Below are positions 11,356 through 21,649 of a stretch of DNA of 64,000 nt, piece after piece. This DNA comes from Bettongia penicillata ogilbyi (Eukaryota; Chordata; Mammalia; Diprotodontia; Potoroidae): positions 1,072,001-1,136,000 of the forward strand of contig JAJHZJ010000028.1 of assembly GCA_023548195.1 (NCBI GenBank), in the 5' to 3' direction. The position numbers and the translations under genes are program-made. A model generated the notes under the pieces. The model had not been told where the DNA came from. It did not search any database and saw only the letters and a program-made list of their open reading frames with translations. Every line of letters starts with the position of its first letter. Position 1 is the stretch's first letter.

Positions 11356-11878
11356 AAATGAAAGCATTCTTTGTGAGTAAACAATGTGAACTTTCTTCCA
11401 TTTATTGCAACCAACATATTATATGTTGCTGTCATATTAGCAGTGAGAACATATCATTGTAGTCACTACTGCTGCTGGGGAGGGGAAGGAGAGTATGACA
11501 CATGCATACCCACTTGGAAATTCAATAGCATTGGTTGTAGCTCAACAAAGGGGTCATACAGAGAGAGATACTAAAAGCATTTTCCTTTCTCCTTACTGTC
11601 TGCTAAGTGGCTCTTCCTGGCTTGGTCACCAATTATCTTTGACATAGCCGGGCTGCCCTAACTCACCTTGTCAGGGGGATCTAAGGACCCATATGGAAGC
11701 TCTAATCACATGTATTTAGAAGGGCCCAGGGAGTAGGTGCATTCTCAAGCATAATCAACAGGATGGCTCCCACCACAGCATATTCATTGATTATCAAGTA
11801 TCTTTTACTAGTTTATGATTTTTTCAGCCTAAGGGTAAAAACTTCCCCACCTAGTGCAGATCAATTTCTTCTTTTTAG
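11351..11878. other. No feature recognised
   Basis: Mixed-composition sequence without identifiable repeats or a plausible exon. Confidence 0.5.
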
Positions 11879-12010
11879 TTCATAGTCATAGAATATTGCC
11901 TGGGTCAATAACTTGCCCAGGGTCCCATAGACAATATGCAGCAGAAGTGGGATTTGAACTCAGGTTTTTATAAATCCAATGCAATCTCTCTTTCATTTAT
12001 GCCATGTTTC
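11879..12010 (-). repeat. CORE-SINE, antisense
   Basis: 'aataacttgcccagggtccc', 'agaagtgggatttgaactca' and 'ggtttttataaatccaatgc' are the antisense core blocks. Confidence 0.65.
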
Positions 12011-12014
12011 TTCT

Positions 12015-12095
12015 CTTTATAATAAGAACTTGCATTTATGAAGTAGTGTTAGACTCAAAGCATTTTCCATACATCATCTCATATCTCCTTTTTCA
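12015..12095 (-). repeat. CORE-SINE tail fragment, antisense
   Basis: 'cttgcatttatgaagt', 'aaagcattttccatacatca' and 'tctcatatctcc' resemble the antisense tail of a separate copy. Confidence 0.4.
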
Positions 12096-12593
12096 GTCAC
12101 ATACTTCATTTTTATTTTGAGCTTGGCCCACATGAATTTTTCTCTAAGATGGTTTCCCAAGCCTCTTATGCTGTTCAGTGTTATCCTTGGATAGGGATGG
12201 CTGTGGCTTTTCCCTTACAAGCAGAGTTAGTTTCTTGGAGGGTTAGAGATTCATTTACTTTACATTTCTAGTCCAGATCTTGCTTTGGCAGATTGTCATA
12301 TACAATTTTGTTACAGTTAATAATTTAAAATGCCCCCAAAGAAACCCAGCCAAGGAATAAAGTCTTAAAAACAAAGCTCATAATGGAAACACCAACTGGT
12401 CCCTGACTCTTTAAATATGGAAACAGAACTATGTTGGTCTTGGAAAGACTTTGGCTTGTGAAAAGATATATACAATTGTTATTTCAGCATGAACTCTCAA
12501 TGTCACAGACCTGGGTGCTTCGTTATGAGAAAAATCCAACCATAAGGAGTGAAAAAAAAAACAAGACTATGGAGGAATAATATTCATTATTAT
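12096..12593. other. No feature recognised
   Basis: AT-rich single-copy-looking sequence. Confidence 0.5.
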
Positions 12594-12792
12594 GTTGAGA
12601 GAGAGAGAGAGAGAAAATGAGGGAGAGATGAAGATGGAGATGGAGAAAGAGTGAGGAAAAGAAGGAAGGAAAGGAAAGAGAAGGGAAGGAGAGGAGAGGA
12701 GGGGAGGGGAGGGGAGGGGAAAGGAGAGGAGAGGAGGGGAAGGGAGAACAGAGGAGGGGAGGGGAGGGGAGGGGAGGGAAGGGAAGGAAAAA
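12594..12792 (+). repeat. Purine tract with (GGGGA)n blocks
   Basis: About 200 bp that is almost entirely purine on the plus strand. It starts as (GA)n, passes through GGAAA units and contains two (GGGGA)n blocks, at 12701-12720 and 12756-12779. Each block has four or more G-runs of four, separated by one base. The proline/serine-rich minus-strand frame is a by-product. Confidence 0.95.
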
Positions 12793-13417
12793 TTCTTAAA
12801 GGCCAACTTATCCATACTTAATTATATCATACTTTCATTTAGTTGATCTAGTCAGAAAGAACAACAAAAACAAAGCTAAATTCTACACATTTCTGTTCAA
12901 AATAAGTGAACTGTGATGAGATTCAAAATGTCTCTCTATGTCTCTGTCTCTTGTGGGGAGGAGGCTCTGATAAAATACACAGCAAAGATAGGATTTTGCT
13001 GTTCCAACGTAGGTCAGGAATTCCTTCAAAACAGTAGATACTATTTTTTTTTAAATCAAGCTGTCAGCTACAAATCTAGTAACAGTGTTGATCCTCCAAG
13101 TTTTTCCCACTGCCACCATGAAATGAACCGACAAAGTGCCCCAAAGCAGTTCAGCACCAAAACCCTATAAATTGCTGTAAGGGTTTCATAGTTTTTCATC
13201 CTTCTAGAAGGAACATTTAATAAAATCACCTGCTTCTGACTTTAAACCTTAAGTGTAGAATTCACAAGGACATCTTTTCATCTTATTCACAGCAAGCTTT
13301 AAGGGCTCTTTGTCCCTGGAATCAGTAGTGCCATCTCAGAGGACATTTGTCAAAAGACCTGCTATAGCTCCAAAATTTGTGAGGTAAAGGAGTATAACCC
13401 TAGAGACATCACAGACT
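12793..13417. other. No feature recognised
   Basis: No repeats readable. The 85-codon frame from 12913 has no domain. Confidence 0.45.
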
Positions 13418-13530
13418 CTTAGAATGACGGGCTACCAAACTGGCATTAGAGATCATTAAATCTAATCTAAGCCTTTTACAGATAAGGAAACTGAGGTCCA
13501 TAAAAGGGAGGTGGCTTGCAAATGATTTAG
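13418..13530 (-). repeat. CORE-SINE, antisense, truncated
   Basis: 'attagagatcattaaatcta', 'ttacagataaggaaactgag' and 'gtggcttgcaaatgatttag' follow the antisense order. The copy is cut off before the head by the next insertion. Confidence 0.65.
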
Positions 13531-13532
13531 AA

Positions 13533-13858
13533 CGTAATATAGAGCAGCTAGGTGATGAAGTAGATAGAGTACTGGGCCTGGATTTAGGAAGATTGCTCCT
13601 CTTGCATTCAAATTCAACCTCAAATACTTACTAGCTGTGAGTCCCTGGGCAAGTCACTTAATCCTATTTGCCTCAGTTTCCTTATATGTAAAATGAGATG
13701 GAAAAGGAACTGTCCAACCAATCCAGTATCTTTATCAAGAAAACTCCAAATGGGGTCACAAAGAATCGGAAATGTCAAACCAAACCAGTGTCTTTGCCAA
13801 GAAAACTTCAATGGAATTACAAAGAGTCAAACACAACTGAAAACAAATGACTGAATAA
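13533..13858 (+). mobile_element. RTE-tailed tRNA SINE with duplicated tail
   Basis: Head 'gagcagctaggtgatgaagt', 'tgggcaagtcacttaatcct', 'gcctcagtttccttatatgt' and 'aaaatgagatggaaaaggaa' are followed by the RTE-like tail. The tail module (a 'ccagtatctttatcaagaaa' type block, 'aatggggtcacaaagaatcg') is present twice, at about 13718-13776 and 13777-13840. This is the SINE type mobilised by RTE LINEs. Confidence 0.9.
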
Positions 13859-14005
13859 TAGCAAAGAGCCCCGTTTCAAATCAATATCCCATATCTCTAA
13901 ATCTAGTGTTCTCTTCACCACAAAATATTTCCTCAGCCAGCTTCATGTCATAGTCCTATCACCCACTAGATATATATAACCCTGGCAGAATCACTGCTTT
14001 CTGGA

Positions 14006-14275
14006 CTTTAGAAGCTACATGGCTCAGTGGATAGAGTGCTGGACCTGGAGTCAGGAAGGCCTCAATTCAAATCTAGCCTCAGACACTTACTAGTTGTGTG
14101 ACCTTTGGTAAGTCATTTAACCTCTGTCCACCTGTTTCCTCAACTGTAAAATGGGGATAATAATAGCTCTTAGTTTACAGGATGTTGTAAGGAGTTCAAT
14201 ATTTGTAAAGTGCTTAGCACAATGCCTAGCATACAGTAGGTATTTAATAAATATTTATTATTTACTAGGAGAAGG
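14006..14275 (+). repeat. CORE-SINE, full length, sense
   Basis: 'agctacatggctcagtggat', 'ctggacctggagtcaggaag', 'tcagacacttactagttgtg', 'aatggggataataatagctc' and 'gtaaagtgcttagcacaatg' read straight through to 'taataaatatttattattta'. One of the best-preserved copies here. Confidence 0.92.
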
Positions 14276-14324
14276 ATACAGCTATGTGTTGCCCCACTGA
14301 CCTCCCAGCTCCAATAGAGCCTTC

Positions 14325-14440
14325 TCCTCCAAAATTATAAGATCCTTGAAAGAATGAACTTTTTGCCTTTCTTCAAAACCCTTGCCCTTAGCACAATGCC
14401 TGGAACATAGTAGGTGCTTAATTGATGCTTGTTTGACTGA
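14325..14440 (+). repeat. L2 LINE 3' end, sense
   Basis: 'cccttagcacaatgcctgga', 'acatagtaggtgcttaattg' and 'atgcttgtttgactgatgac' are the L2 terminus. Confidence 0.75.
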
Positions 14441-14449
14441 TGACTGGCC

Positions 14450-14990
14450 CTATTCAATTTAATTTGACAAAGATTTCTTAAATGCCTGCTTAATGAAGTG
14501 CTTATATTAGGCACAGCATTTCTATGCGTAAGATGTTTGTTCTATTTTGACGAGATGTAGGGGAAACATACAACATGTACACAACTAAATTAATATAAAA
14601 TGATAGTAATTTCAAGTGGAGAAAGTACAAGGAACTGAAGGAATCAGGAAAAGTCTGTTGTGGTAAACATCTGGGACAGTACTTTGAAATCATCTAAGGA
14701 CTTGATCCAGAAGAGGAGAGGAGAAAGTGCATTCCAGAAAGGGGGATCACTCATGCAAAGTCATGACATGAGAAAAAAAATACCATGGATAGGAAATAGA
14801 AAAACAGTTTGACCAAAATAGCTAACGTCTGAATCGGAGCTAGTTATTTGAAGTGACTAGAAAGACGGATGAGAGGCATATTGTGGAGGGTTTTAAGGCA
14901 CAGTGGAAGACTCTGAATTTCCTAACAGAGATGATAGGGACCTGCTGAAGATTTTGAGTATGGTCAGATATGTATTTTAGTCATTCCGTG
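14450..14990 (-). repeat. L2 LINE, antisense
   Basis: 'aaagatttcttaaatgcctg', 'agagtgcattccag'-like wording, 'ttgtggagggttttaaggca' and 'ttgagtatggtcagatatgt' follow the reverse complement of the L2 3' end and ORF2 end. Two L2 copies therefore meet here tail to tail. Confidence 0.65.
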
Positions 14991-15707
14991 TGACACAAGA
15001 TAACATCCATCCCTAGGAAATTTTCTACACTATGATTCTCAGGCACAGAGAAGAAAAATTATGAATACAGTAAAGGAGAGATGAAAAGTCCTTTCCACTC
15101 ACTCTCCTCCCAAAAAGGCGAGAAATAACTTTAACAAAGAGGCTGAAGTAGGAGGCTTAGTTAAGAAATAGGTTTTGGGGGAACAGTTTAGAAATTTGAA
15201 TTAACAAAAATCTTACAAACTTTAAAAATCCTTCCTGCTCTCCTTCCCATTGAGCTATAGTTTCTCCTTAAATTGCTAAAATACTAGTTCTCTTTCCTGG
15301 CTTTGCAGATTTCTTAGCTTTTTAAGCCCACCTTAGTGTGATGAGAATTTGAGAGTAGGAGCCCAGGTTGCGTCTGAGCAGGCCTATGAAATGCATTTGG
15401 GAACTGCTGTTTTCTGCATTCCTGCTCATGAGTTCAGACTTCAGTCAGAGAACACAGCAGGCATTCTGCAATGTGGATTTTCTCTGTTTTCTGTGCTGCC
15501 TTCCTTTTCATTTTTCTTCCTTTCAACAGATTGAGATCAGATCTCTCTTGGTCCATCTCACCAGACCCTAAAGGGTCTAAAATGTGTTTGTAATATTCAC
15601 GTATGCTTGAAATATTTAAATGGTTTGTTATACCTCAAGGTAACACGCTAGAGTTCAGTCTCTCTCTTTGTATAATAAGAGTAGGAAAGCAAAAGATAAC
15701 AATGCAT
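14991..15707. other. No feature recognised
   Basis: No readable repeat. The overlapping frames at 15349-15571 show no domain. Confidence 0.5.
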
Positions 15708-15965
15708 GCCAGAGGCAAGCATGATGTATTGGATAGAGTATCTGATCTCAAATAAGAAAGAGCTAGAATCAAATCCTAACCCTGTGCGATTATAGGAAAT
15801 TCATTTAACCTCTCTGAGTCTCAGTTTCCTTATATGTAAAAAAAACAAACAGATAATAATTCCTGTTCTATCTATCTACTTCATGGAATTGTTGTGAGGT
15901 TCAAATGAGATAATGATGCTTTGACAAATTTTAAGTGTTTTTAAATGTTGGCAATTATTATGTCC
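15708..15965 (+). repeat. CORE-SINE, sense
   Basis: 'gatgtattggatagagtatc', 'gaaattcatttaacctctct', 'gtctcagtttccttatatgt' and 'ggaattgttgtgaggttcaa' are in SINE order. Confidence 0.82.
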
Positions 15966-16634
15966 TGTTCTTCCAAATTATTTTTTTATATAATTGGAAT
16001 TGGTTATTTTTTCTTCCCATGATTATAATAGCTATTCCTCATGTATTTTTACCTTCTCTTTGATCAGAATTTCTTCTCACTTGAAAACAGAATTACAAGT
16101 CTCCTGTCCCCTTCTAAGGCCCCAAAATAATCTTGAAGACCTTCTCTCTATCCAATTCTAGATTAATTTTTACTTAGCTCACACTTCTGAAACATGAGAT
16201 TTGGCCGTGAATGTCTTGATCAAAAACAGCAATTTAGGCTCAGAATGAAAGTAAGAGTGTTGGGTTTAATGTTATGCTTAGATGCATGTTCATCGATGAG
16301 TCATCCTGGGATGTTATTCCCAAGCGAGTCACAGTTATTCCACAGTACTGCCTACTGGGTTGCAAGGCATGAAGATAATCCTCTACTTCATTCACTGGAG
16401 GAATACCTACCTTCATTTAATCAAGAAGTATCTTAACTGATACCCAGAGCCACATAGCTATGTAAGAATGTACCATATAAGAATATACCATATGTGAAGT
16501 TGCCCTGCATGCAGACACAAATTATATACAATATTGCATACTTTCTACATGATATTTATATGAAATGATTTCTGCATATTTACCACATTGCTTCTAGATC
16601 TGACCACTGAGGTCAAACAGTATAATCCTCCAAG
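15966..16634. other. No feature recognised
   Basis: AT-rich, with a repeated 'gaata/tgtaccatat' motif near 16465-16495 but no assignable element. Confidence 0.5.
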
Positions 16635-16731
16635 AAGAGTGAAAGTTCCCTGAGAGCAATGATCCTTTCATTATTTTTTTTAAATATCTACTGCCTAGCA
16701 AAATCCCTGGACACATAGTTAACACTTAATA
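16635..16731 (+). repeat. L2 LINE 3' end, left part of a split copy
   Basis: 'gaaagttccctgagagcaat', 'actgcctagcaaaatccctg' and 'acacatagttaacacttaat' are the L2 terminus. It stops at a SINE and resumes at 16993 with TTAATA on both sides of the SINE. Confidence 0.75.
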
Positions 16732-16992
16732 GAGACAGCTATGGGACTCAGAGGATAAAGCACTGGGTCTGGAGTCAGGAAGACTGGAATTCGCATTTGG
16801 TTTCAGGCATTTCTAGCTATGTGACCCTGAACAAGTTACATATCCTCTGCCTCAATTTCTTCATCTGTAAGATGAGGATAACAAAAGAGCCTGCCTCCCA
16901 GGGTTGTTGTGGGGACAAAATAAAACAATAATTGTAGAGCACTTAGCATGGTGCCTGGCACATAATAAGTGCTACATAAATATTAAATATTA
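16732..16992 (+). mobile_element. CORE-SINE inserted in L2, with 6-bp flanking repeat
   Basis: A complete CORE-SINE ('ggagtcaggaagactggaat', 'ctgcctcaatttcttcatct', 'cccagggttgttgtggggac', 'cacataataagtgctacata'). TTAATA occurs at 16726-16731 and again at 16993-16998, and removing the SINE restores a continuous L2 tail. Confidence 0.88.
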
Positions 16993-17025
16993 TTAATAAA
17001 TACTTGTTGGATTGAATGGAATTGC
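16993..17025 (+). repeat. L2 LINE 3' end, right part of the split copy
   Basis: 'ttaataaatacttgttggat' followed by TGAATGG completes the L2 terminus interrupted at 16731. Confidence 0.75.
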
Positions 17026-17228
17026 TGCTCAGCTTCTATTAATAGGATCAACAATTGCTTGTATCCTCCGTGCAGAGGCTTACCAACAGCATCAATTCAT
17101 TCTCTCCTTAACCAATATTTACTGGGCACGTAATCAATCCAAAGCAGAACAGAAAGTCATGAAGTCCTTGAGACACACACACAATTACTAAAAGAATAAA
17201 CCAAAGTCTGGCAAATGAGAGCATAGTT

Positions 17229-17260
17229 TGAAATCAATTAACATTCAGTAAGCACCTACT
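17229..17260 (-). repeat. L2 LINE 3' end, antisense, left part
   Basis: 'caattaacattcagtaagca' followed by CCTACT is the first part of the antisense L2 end. It resumes after a SINE at 17497. Confidence 0.75.
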
Positions 17261-17496
17261 GAGGCCGCTGCATGGCCAGACCTAAAGTCAGAAAGACTCA
17301 TCTTCCAGAAGTTTGATGTAGCCCCAGATAATTTACTAGCTATGTGATTCTGGGCAATTCACTTAATCCTATATGCCTCAGTTTCCTCATCTGTAAAATG
17401 AACTGGAGAAATAAATGGTAAACCACTCCAGTGTCTTTGTCAAGAAAATTGCAATTGGGGTCATGAAAAATCGAACATGCCTGAACAGTAACAAGA
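17261..17496 (+). mobile_element. RTE-tailed tRNA SINE with 11-bp target-site duplication
   Basis: Sense copy with 'tgtgattctgggcaattcac', 'tgcctcagtttcctcatctg', 'ggtaaaccactccagtgtct' and tail 'aattggggtcatgaaaaatc'. AAGCACCTACT occurs exactly at 17250-17260 and 17497-17507. It interrupts an antisense L2, so it is younger than that element. Confidence 0.92.
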
Positions 17497-17970
17497 AAGC
17501 ACCTACTATGTGGCAGATTCTGTACTAAGTTCTAGGGTCACAAGCACAAAAAAATAATTCTTCTTTGTATGAAACACTTCAAACATGGTGGACAGCTAAT
17601 ATAAAGTCATGGAATCTGGAGATGGAATGTCATATTCAAGGAAATGTAAGTAGGTCAGTATAACTGAAATAAAGAATTCATGCATAAAAGGGAGAAAGAT
17701 GTAGAAGTCTGAGAAGGTAGGAAGTGGACCACTTGCAAAGAAGTTTAAATGACAAACAAAAGATATTCTGTTTGATCTTCAAAATCATAAGGAGCCCCTG
17801 GAACTCACTGAGTCTGAGGGTTGGGACAGTGTAGATGAAATGGTCAGATCAATGCTTTAGAAAATTCACCTTGGTAGCTGAGTGGGCAAAGAATTAGCAA
17901 AGGGACAGACTTCAAGAAGAGAGAGCAGTTAGAAAGCTTTTGCAGTAGGCTACTTTCTCAGTAATGGCGG
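17497..17970 (-). repeat. L2 LINE, antisense, right part
   Basis: 'acctactatgtggcagattc', 'gatcttcaaaatcataagga', 'ggtcagatcaatgctttaga' and 'gcagtaggctactttctcag' continue the reverse-complemented L2 3' end and ORF2 C-terminal region. Confidence 0.75.
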
Positions 17971-17989
17971 GGGGGGGCCCTGAACTAGA

Positions 17990-18235
17990 GCTGTGTGCTA
18001 GAGCCAGCTTGCATCAACTCAAGAGAAGAGATTATTAAATTTTCATTGTGAACTTTTATATCTCAGAAATCAGTAAATGCTGCAAACAAGGATTTGATCT
18101 ATTGTTTTGTTGATTTCTAAACTTAAGAAAGTGACAAAGAAAATATTAATAATTCCGATTAATCTTTAAAGTGTCCGTTATGTACAATTTTATCCCCAGA
18201 GACCAGGCTGTTAAACATTTACCATCACACCCCTG
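17990..18235. repeat. Unassigned dispersed repeat, copy 1
   Basis: About 235 bp that aligns along its whole length with 33828-34075: both begin near GAGCC and share 'tattgtttt', 'cttaagaaa', a 'gattaa' segment, 'agtgt', and 'aacatttacca' followed by CACCC(T/C)TG. I cannot assign a family. Confidence 0.65.
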
Positions 18236-19546
18236 AGGGTATGAATGGAGAGGGGACATATAAAAGAGATATTGTAATGGCAAAAATGGAAAGGTTTGGC
18301 AATGTCTTGAATATATGGGGAAGCTTGAGTACCTAAGGAATCCCAATGCTGGATATAACCACTTAAATATATTAAAATTACCTTTTCTCTCCCATTTATT
18401 GATAGAAAATGGCAACTTTACCTCAGATGCTCTAATTTTCCAAATCCACTGGAAGCAGGTAGCAATAGAAAATACATTTAAAAGATATTTATCCAAATCA
18501 AAGGCTTTCCCATGAAAAATGTCAGATGCTGACATACATTTACCAGAAGAAAAAAAATTGGTATTTTCACATTTCTAAAATGTATTTTTTGTTATTTTAA
18601 AATGCCCACATCCTCTTCCCCCTAAATGGCATTACACATTCTTTGCCAAGGTAAAAATCAAAACATCTGTTTCAGTTCTAAACGTTAAGAAAAATCCCCA
18701 ATAAAAAGTCTCCCTTTGCAATTTACACAGCTATGAATAAGATATTTTAGGTCCAAATCATAATCACTGCCATTCCATGCTAGCCTTCTCATGTCATTGA
18801 AAAGCTCACCCTTAAACTACAAATCCCCTCATACCAGGTTAGCATCTACACATAACAGATAGACTTGCAAAGTAAACTTGCATAAACTATGCACCTACTG
18901 ACACAGTTGCCTTTTATCCTAATATAAAACTGGGAAGAATTTATATAACCTTCTGGTTAATTTGATAAAATTATTGTAGTCGATTCATGGACGTGAAAGA
19001 AAATTTTGACTCATATGCCTCAGGTTCAAAAAGAAAGCATAACAGAAATGAGAACTGAGTAATAACTTCTGCTCATTTCTGTTCCCATTTCACTGAGGTT
19101 TTATGAAGAGGACAACAGAGCCCTTCTGGGCTGGATACATGCAGAGAGATAATATTCAATGTGATCAGTCCAATAGGATAGCTGTGTGTAGCCAAGGAGC
19201 TATATATAGTAGAACTCAACCAGACACAAAACAATTAAAAGCAGGTGCTCTATATTGGGGCAAAAGATCTGAGAGACACAAGAAACCGGAAAGGCAAATT
19301 ATGAAACAGGTGTGGCCACATCTCTCAAATCTTGTGTACTGGTGTCTTCAAGAAAAAAATTCTTTTTAATCAACCAAGAAACCAACTTTAATTATAATGT
19401 CACTTCCCAAATGTGGGATACCTCTTTAACCTCGGTGAAGTCTTTGAACTTCTCTGGGTCTCAATTATGAGTGAAGTTCTAAGATGCGGGCAGGAGCCCA
19501 CACCTAATTTTCCTAGATCTCTAGGCTGGTCCCCTGGTAAATAATC
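18236..19546. other. No feature recognised
   Basis: About 1.3 kb of AT-rich sequence. The 129-codon minus frame (18146-18535) and the 88-codon plus frame (19103-19369) show no known domain; the former overlaps the dispersed repeat. Confidence 0.45.
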
Positions 19547-19725
19547 ATTGTAGAATTTACAGCTAGAAGGAAACATTCAATGTCATCTAGTTCAGGCGTC
19601 TTTTTTGCAGATATTGCAATTGACATACAGAAGGGTACAAGGACCTAGTGAAAGTCACACATAGTGACTATAGGATATAAACTTAAGTCTTCTCAATCTA
19701 AATCCAGTGTTGTCTCCAAGATAAC
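19547..19725 (-). repeat. CORE-SINE, antisense
   Basis: 'agaatttacagctagaagga', 'tgtcatctagttcaggcgtc', 'gtgaaagtcacacatagtga' and 'aacttaagtcttctcaatct' are in antisense SINE order. Confidence 0.65.
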
Positions 19726-19777
19726 CTGCCTGACATGCAGTTAATAAACGTTTTTTGATTTCTTGAGGCTACCTCTT

Positions 19778-19925
19778 CATCCCCTTCATTTTATGAAGGA
19801 GTAAGACCCAGAGAACTGAAGGAACTTTCCCCAGGTCACAAAAATAGCAAAATCATATGCTGAATTTTCAAGACTTTATCTCATGATTCTAAAATCAGCA
19901 TCCTTCCCACTAACCACCAACTCCT
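19778..19925 (-). repeat. CORE-SINE, antisense
   Basis: 'ccccttcattttatgaagga', 'gaactttccccaggtcacaa' and 'atcagcatccttcccactaa' mark a second antisense copy. Confidence 0.6.
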
Positions 19926-20084
19926 TCATTTCAAAAAAGAGGAAATTTAAACAACAGAATTAAGTGACATTCCAGAGGATGTGGAATCAATTTCTGACTC
20001 TACCATTTGCTATTTATTTAGGCTTAAGGAAGTCACCAAATTTCATTGAGTTTTCATTGCTTCCAACACTGTGAAATGTAGAAG

Positions 20085-20195
20085 ATGGAGAAGCTGCATG
20101 GTGTAGTGTAAGGAATAGTGGACTTGGAAATAAAGGACATAGGTTTGAATCCTACTATGCCTATGTGATTTTAAACATCACTTCATTTAGCTCAA
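20085..20195 (+). repeat. CORE-SINE 5' half, sense, cut by an L1
   Basis: 'agctgcatggtgtagtgtaa', 'gtggacttggaaataaagga' and 'ggtttgaatcctactatgcc' form the SINE head and core. The copy ends where the L1 tail begins. Confidence 0.55.
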
Positions 20196-20858
20196 CATCA
20201 CTCTTTTTTTAAAGTATTCCATTTTTCAATTACATGTAAAGACAATTTTTCACATTTTTTTAAAATTTTGAGTTCCAAATTTTCTCCCTCCCTTCCTAAG
20301 AAGGTAAACAATTTGATATAGATTATGTTATGTGCAATCATGTAAAACATATTTCTATTTTAGTCATGTGAAAGAAGAAATAAGCCAAAAGAAAATAATC
20401 ATGAAAAAAAATGAAGTGAAAATAGTGTGTTTTGATCTGAAATCAAACTCCAATAGTTCTTTCTCTCAGTGTTGGAATTGTCTTGGAACGTTGTATTGCT
20501 GAGAAGAGCTAAGGTTTTCATAGTTGATCATCACACAATTGTTGCTGATACCATGGACAATGTTCTTCTGGTCGCACTTACTTCACTTTGTATCAGTTCA
20601 TATAAACCTTTCCAGGTTTTTCTGAAATCTTCTTGTTTGTCATTTCTTATAGTACAACAGTATTCCATTACATTCATATACCACAATTTGTTCATTCATT
20701 CTCCAATTGATAGGTACCCCTTCAATTTTCAGTTCTTTGCTACCACAGAAAGAGCTGCTATAAATATTTTTGTACATGTAGATGCTTTTCCCTTTTTGTG
20801 TGATCTTCTTGGGATATAGACTTAGTAGTGGTATGGCTGGATCAAAGAGAACTAATTA
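20196..20858 (-). mobile_element. L1 LINE 3' end, antisense, 5'-truncated
   Basis: Begins with a T-rich stretch (the poly(A) side) and 'aaattttgagttccaaattt', then 'tcccttcctaagaaggtaaa', 'gtcatgtgaaagaagaaata', 'tataccacaatttgttcatt', 'cattctccaattgataggta' and 'tatggctggatcaaagag'. This is the marsupial L1 3' UTR in reverse. No ORF2 remains. The 116-codon plus frame here is antisense noise. Confidence 0.85.
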
Positions 20859-21649
20859 TCAGTCTTGCTGTTGATCCCTCTCTATACCCGTCCTCTTAAC
20901 TTGTAGCTGGTCTCTTGCCTTGTTCATTATGAACCAGTCCCCACTTTATACCCTAGTCCTTAGCCTCTGTCTTGTTTATCCAGACCTCAGACTGTTTTGA
21001 TTCCCTACTCGATACCTCAATTTCTCTAGGACTGGGGTCTACTTTGTGTCTGCCATGTTCCATTCCCTCCTGGTGTTCAGATCCACATATCTGGAAGAAC
21101 TGACATTAACCATTTATTTTTGAATCATAGAATCTTAGGGTTGGAGGGTAACAGATCAATCCCCTAATGCCAACAAAGATCTAATCCAACAAAGGGACTC
21201 TTCATATTCAGTGGAACAATAAATAGTCAAACAACAGGTTGACAGAGTCTGATATACATTTGGTGGTGAGGAAATAGATAGTAGAGATAACTTTGAAGTT
21301 GGATCTCTATAGGAGATCTCACAAACAGTAGCTAATAGGTAGCTACTGTTGGCATCAGGGCACAGCAAGGTCTGCTAATTTTAAGTCAAATTTTCCTGAA
21401 TTACTTGCACAAGATTAAGAAAAAGCATGGGAAAATTGCTATTTTAAATTTTCCTTACTTAACAGTCCTCAGTACAGCAAAGAGGTGGTTTTCCATGGAA
21501 GTTATCCAGAGAGTTCACAGAAAGCAAGTATGACAGAAAATTAAGGATCTCCATTTTGACAAATTTGGAAGAGAAGCAATGCATTTCAATCATCTATATG
21601 GAGTGTACTATATTTGTGTTTCTTCCAGTAACAAATAGCAATGACATTT
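20859..21649. other. No feature; short SINE scrap at 21120-21190
   Basis: 'tgaatcatagaatcttaggg' and the following bases look like the tail of an antisense CORE-SINE. Nothing else is recognised. Confidence 0.4.

Noticed and set aside
11180..11401. Ser/Leu-rich frame over (GA)n, and the similar Pro/Ser-rich frame at 12567-12815
   Set aside because: Produced by translating microsatellites.
14006..14080. tRNA-like heads of the SINEs as possible tRNA genes
   Set aside because: They sit at the start of complete SINEs, lack a full cloverleaf and recur throughout the window.
18146..18535. 129-codon minus-strand frame
   Set aside because: Overlaps the unassigned dispersed repeat and shows no domain.
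20469..20819. 116-codon plus-strand frame
   Set aside because: Antisense strand of an L1 3' UTR, which is non-coding in either direction.
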